Below are positions 29,087-31,019 of a stretch of DNA of 31,019 bases, in pieces. The translations under genes were made by a program, and so were the position numbers. The notes beneath the pieces were generated by a model, which saw only the letters and a list, made by a program, of their open reading frames with translations, did not search any database and was not told where the DNA came from. How positions within the stretch are numbered: the first letter of the stretch is position 1; the number at the start of each line of letters is the position of its first letter. This DNA comes from a virus: IMG/VR virus record IMGVR_UViG_3300047548_001650, positions 1-31,019 of that record; one strand, 5' to 3'.

Positions 29087-30720
29087 ATCTCGGGATTTTG
29101 GGAAATCTCTCGGTTTTCACCACGTCAGCGACGCCGGCTAATTTTGCGGCAATTGACAAGGAAATCCGTGAAGGGCTAAAAAACGAACAACCGCGCCTTG
29201 ACCGTGCGCGTACGGTGAGAGACTTCTACGAGGGCAATTTCCAGCCCTATCAGGAAGATTACCCGCACCGCCTGGGCGTGCATAACGAAGATTTGGTAAG
29301 GCGGTCCATTCCGTTTGTCCGGTCGATCATTAATGCCAAGATTCGTCGGCATTACATGAGCAACCCGGTCCGCAAGATCAAAGATAATCCAGACGCAACC
29401 GGCTATCTGGAAATGCTTTACAACAAGGGGCGGATCAATCCGAAGCTGAAAGCGGCCTTGAAATTTGCAGCCTTGGGCGGGGTGAGTGCAATTCAGGTTG
29501 AATTAAATCAGCCTGGCATGAGTTCAGACGGGCAGGTAAACCAGGAACAATCGCAGGCAACGCTATCACTTGCCAGGCCGGCCGTTAATTTTCGCTTGTG
29601 GGCACCTGATGAGTTTTGTGTCTGGTGTAGCCCTGATGAGCCGCTAACGCCCTGGGCAGTGGCAACGATTGACCGATACGACAATCAGACACGCTGCCGG
29701 CTCTGGACACCGGAAACTTTCGCGGTTTACCGAACAAAGAAATGGGACGGATCGACCAACACACGCGGCACGCGGACATTTGAGCCGGTTTCGGTCGAAG
29801 ATAACTTTCTGGGCTTGGTTCCGTTTGCGTTTCTCTGGTGGGAAGCACCTACCAAAGAGTTTTGGGGCTGGGCACCAGGCCCGGAACTGATGCGCATTAA
29901 TGACCATGCGAACGCCAGATTAACCAAGATTGCCGACGACACACTCTGGACGCGGCCGATCCTTTTTGGCCGAAACATTGCCGACACGTTCAAGATACCG
30001 GATCGGTACGTTGCCGGCGACGTGGTGAAGCTACCTGGCCTTCATGACATCATCGGTGATGGAATTGAGGGGCCATCGATTGAAGCCACTGTAGCCGATT
30101 TGAGCTACCTTGCAGCCGACCGGGAAGAACTCGATACATATCTTGACCTTGAAGGCGAAATGCACGGGGTTCCAGCTGAAGCCTGGCGAAACAAGAGCAA
30201 CGCGGCAACCAGCGGGGTTGCGATCATTTCCGAGCAACTTCCAATCATCGAAGAATGCGAAGCAAGGCAGGAACTACTTGAGGAAACCGAACGCGATTTG
30301 GCCTTGGTAACGCTAATGACGGTCAATGCCTGGCTGGGCAATGTGCCGGCGATTACGCAAGCCATTAATGATTTTGAGCTTTCGATTGATTGGCCGCCCT
30401 TAACAAAGAATCGGCCAGGGCCAGACTTTGACCAGCATTTGCAATTTGAGCTGGTAAACGATATTTCAGGCCCGGTCCAGGTCTTTATGCAGATGACCGG
30501 GGCAACGGAAGAAGAGGCGCTAGAGCACTTTGAGCAAAAGGCGCGACAAGCTGCTTACCTGGCTCAAATCGCGCCTCAGACTGACCCGCTTACGGGTGCT
30601 ACCTTGCAGCCGGAAGTTATGCCGGAAGAGCCAACGGAAACGGAAACGGAAGCGGGCACGGAAGGGCCGACAGAGGAAGAGCCGGAAGAAATGACCGAAG
30701 AGGGCGGCGAAAATGAGTAA
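29083..30720 (+). CDS. Portal protein
   Basis: 545 residues. Helical N-terminus (FAAIDKEIREGLKNEQPRLD, RDFYEGNFQPYQ), a central alpha/beta wing, and a stem/crown portion with LDLEGEMHGVPAEAW followed by SGVAIISEQLPIIEECEARQ, matching SPP1 gp6-type portals. The C-terminus (about 515-545) is an extremely acidic Glu/Thr/Pro tail. It forms the dodecameric ring at the capsid vertex that docks the terminase and later the tail. The gene follows the large terminase with a 4-base overlap, which confirms the packaging module. The start overlaps ATGA; the stop overlaps the next gene by 8 bases. Confidence 0.85.
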   Translation: MNLGILGNLSVFTTSATPANFAAIDKEIREGLKNEQPRLDRARTVRDFYEGNFQPYQEDYPHRLGVHNEDLVRRSIPFVRSIINAKIRRHYMSNPVRKIKDNPDATGYLEMLYNKGRINPKLKAALKFAALGGVSAIQVELNQPGMSSDGQVNQEQSQATLSLARPAVNFRLWAPDEFCVWCSPDEPLTPWAVATIDRYDNQTRCRLWTPETFAVYRTKKWDGSTNTRGTRTFEPVSVEDNFLGLVPFAFLWWEAPTKEFWGWAPGPELMRINDHANARLTKIADDTLWTRPILFGRNIADTFKIPDRYVAGDVVKLPGLHDIIGDGIEGPSIEATVADLSYLAADREELDTYLDLEGEMHGVPAEAWRNKSNAATSGVAIISEQLPIIEECEARQELLEETERDLALVTLMTVNAWLGNVPAITQAINDFELSIDWPPLTKNRPGPDFDQHLQFELVNDISGPVQVFMQMTGATEEEALEHFEQKARQAAYLAQIAPQTDPLTGATLQPEVMPEEPTETETEAGTEGPTEEEPEEMTEEGGENE

Positions 30721-31019
30721 GTGGAAACAAACCGCCGCTGTTTATCCCATCGAGTTCTATCCCGGTAATAACGTCACGCTGGCGTTTCAAATCACGACGC
30801 CCGTTACGGCTAACAACATCACAACCAATGTTCCCGTAAATATCACGGGATACCAGTTTGAAGCCAATTTGCTTGTAAACGGGCAGGTGTTTACAGGCAA
30901 TGTTTCGGTAATCAGTGCAGCTAACGGCACGATAGCCCCGGCCTTTTCGCGAGAACTTACGGCCAATGTGCCCGAGGATTGCCACGGCTGGGAACTGGAC
31001 ATGACCGACGGGAACAACT
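30713..31019 (+). CDS. BppU-like beta-domain protein, 3' partial
   Basis: ATG 30713 lies inside the last codons of the portal gene (8-base overlap) and the frame is open to the end of the window, 102 codons. YPIEFYPGNNVTLAFQITTP, then ITGYQFEANLLVNGQVF and an ending GWELDMTDGNN follow the strand pattern of BppU-type domains (an N-terminal 'f.~Gd...' strand and a paired beta sandwich). Its place directly after the portal is where head decoration or accessory proteins are coded; the function is unknown and the C-terminus is missing. Confidence 0.6.
   Translation, partial: MSKWKQTAAVYPIEFYPGNNVTLAFQITTPVTANNITTNVPVNITGYQFEANLLVNGQVFTGNVSVISAANGTIAPAFSRELTANVPEDCHGWELDMTDGNN

Noticed and set aside
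1-31019. Window as a complete circular phage genome
   Set aside because: Joining the ends would give a TGA just after the last codon of the 30713 frame, but the protein seems to stop in mid-domain and the first gene would lack a start, and no lysis genes are present. A missing segment is more likely.

Overview
The window is a contiguous piece of a tailed, temperate dsDNA bacteriophage genome. Nearly every base is coding, and most genes abut or overlap by a few bases. No host gene is recognisable. A tRNA-Arg 3' half (a phage attachment core) lies next to a tyrosine integrase, with phage genes on both sides. The sequence is therefore in the free or circular phage arrangement, not cut at attL/attR. 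Both ends fall inside genes. The capsid module at the left and the terminase/portal module at the right would be adjacent in the phage, so this is most of a circularly permuted genome with at least a small piece missing. The host cannot be fixed from sequence alone. The moderate GC, the thioredoxin-like and papain-like proteins in the head module and the tRNA-Arg(CCG) core would fit a Gram-negative host, possibly a planctomycete; this is a weak inference.

Layout. 1-3.8 kb: end of a thioredoxin-like protein, a papain-family cysteine peptidase, a coiled-coil scaffold candidate, the major capsid protein and a head-completion candidate. 3.8-7.8 kb: a 35-residue basic peptide and two large modular proteins that share an N-terminal module; one carries a ParB-like domain. 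They look like head-packaged cargo. 7.9-16.1 kb: two tandem gpS-like tail-completion proteins, tail terminator candidate, tail tube, short tape measure, baseplate hub and a low-GC, coiled-coil tail-tip/receptor-binding candidate. No sheath gene is seen, so a non-contractile long tail is likely. 16.2-18.4 kb, minus strand: an AT-hook/ribbon-helix-helix protein, a 56-residue helix-turn-helix candidate, the integrase, the attachment core and a 79-residue protein. 18.4-18.6 kb: divergent promoters.

18.6-27.2 kb, plus strand: early operon with a ribbon-helix-helix regulator, a YqaJ-type exonuclease interrupted by an in-frame stop, a RecT-like annealing protein whose frame runs without a stop into csrA, a replication initiator that contains a lambda-like iteron origin, a zinc-motif replication partner, RusA, and a set of small accessory genes (two with an Ea22-type N-terminus, one DUF3310). 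27.2-31.0 kb: small and large terminase, portal and the start of a BppU-like beta protein.

The most interesting points are: (1) a papain-like peptidase in the slot usually held by the prohead protease, next to modular polyvalent-like cargo proteins; (2) a phage csrA preceded by a strongly structured 200-base segment with a GGA-bearing hairpin, fused in frame to recT; (3) an iteron array phased by multiples of about 11 bp inside the initiator gene; (4) an attachment site that would swap the integrase promoter on integration; (5) a large terminase whose Walker A lies upstream of any ordinary start codon.
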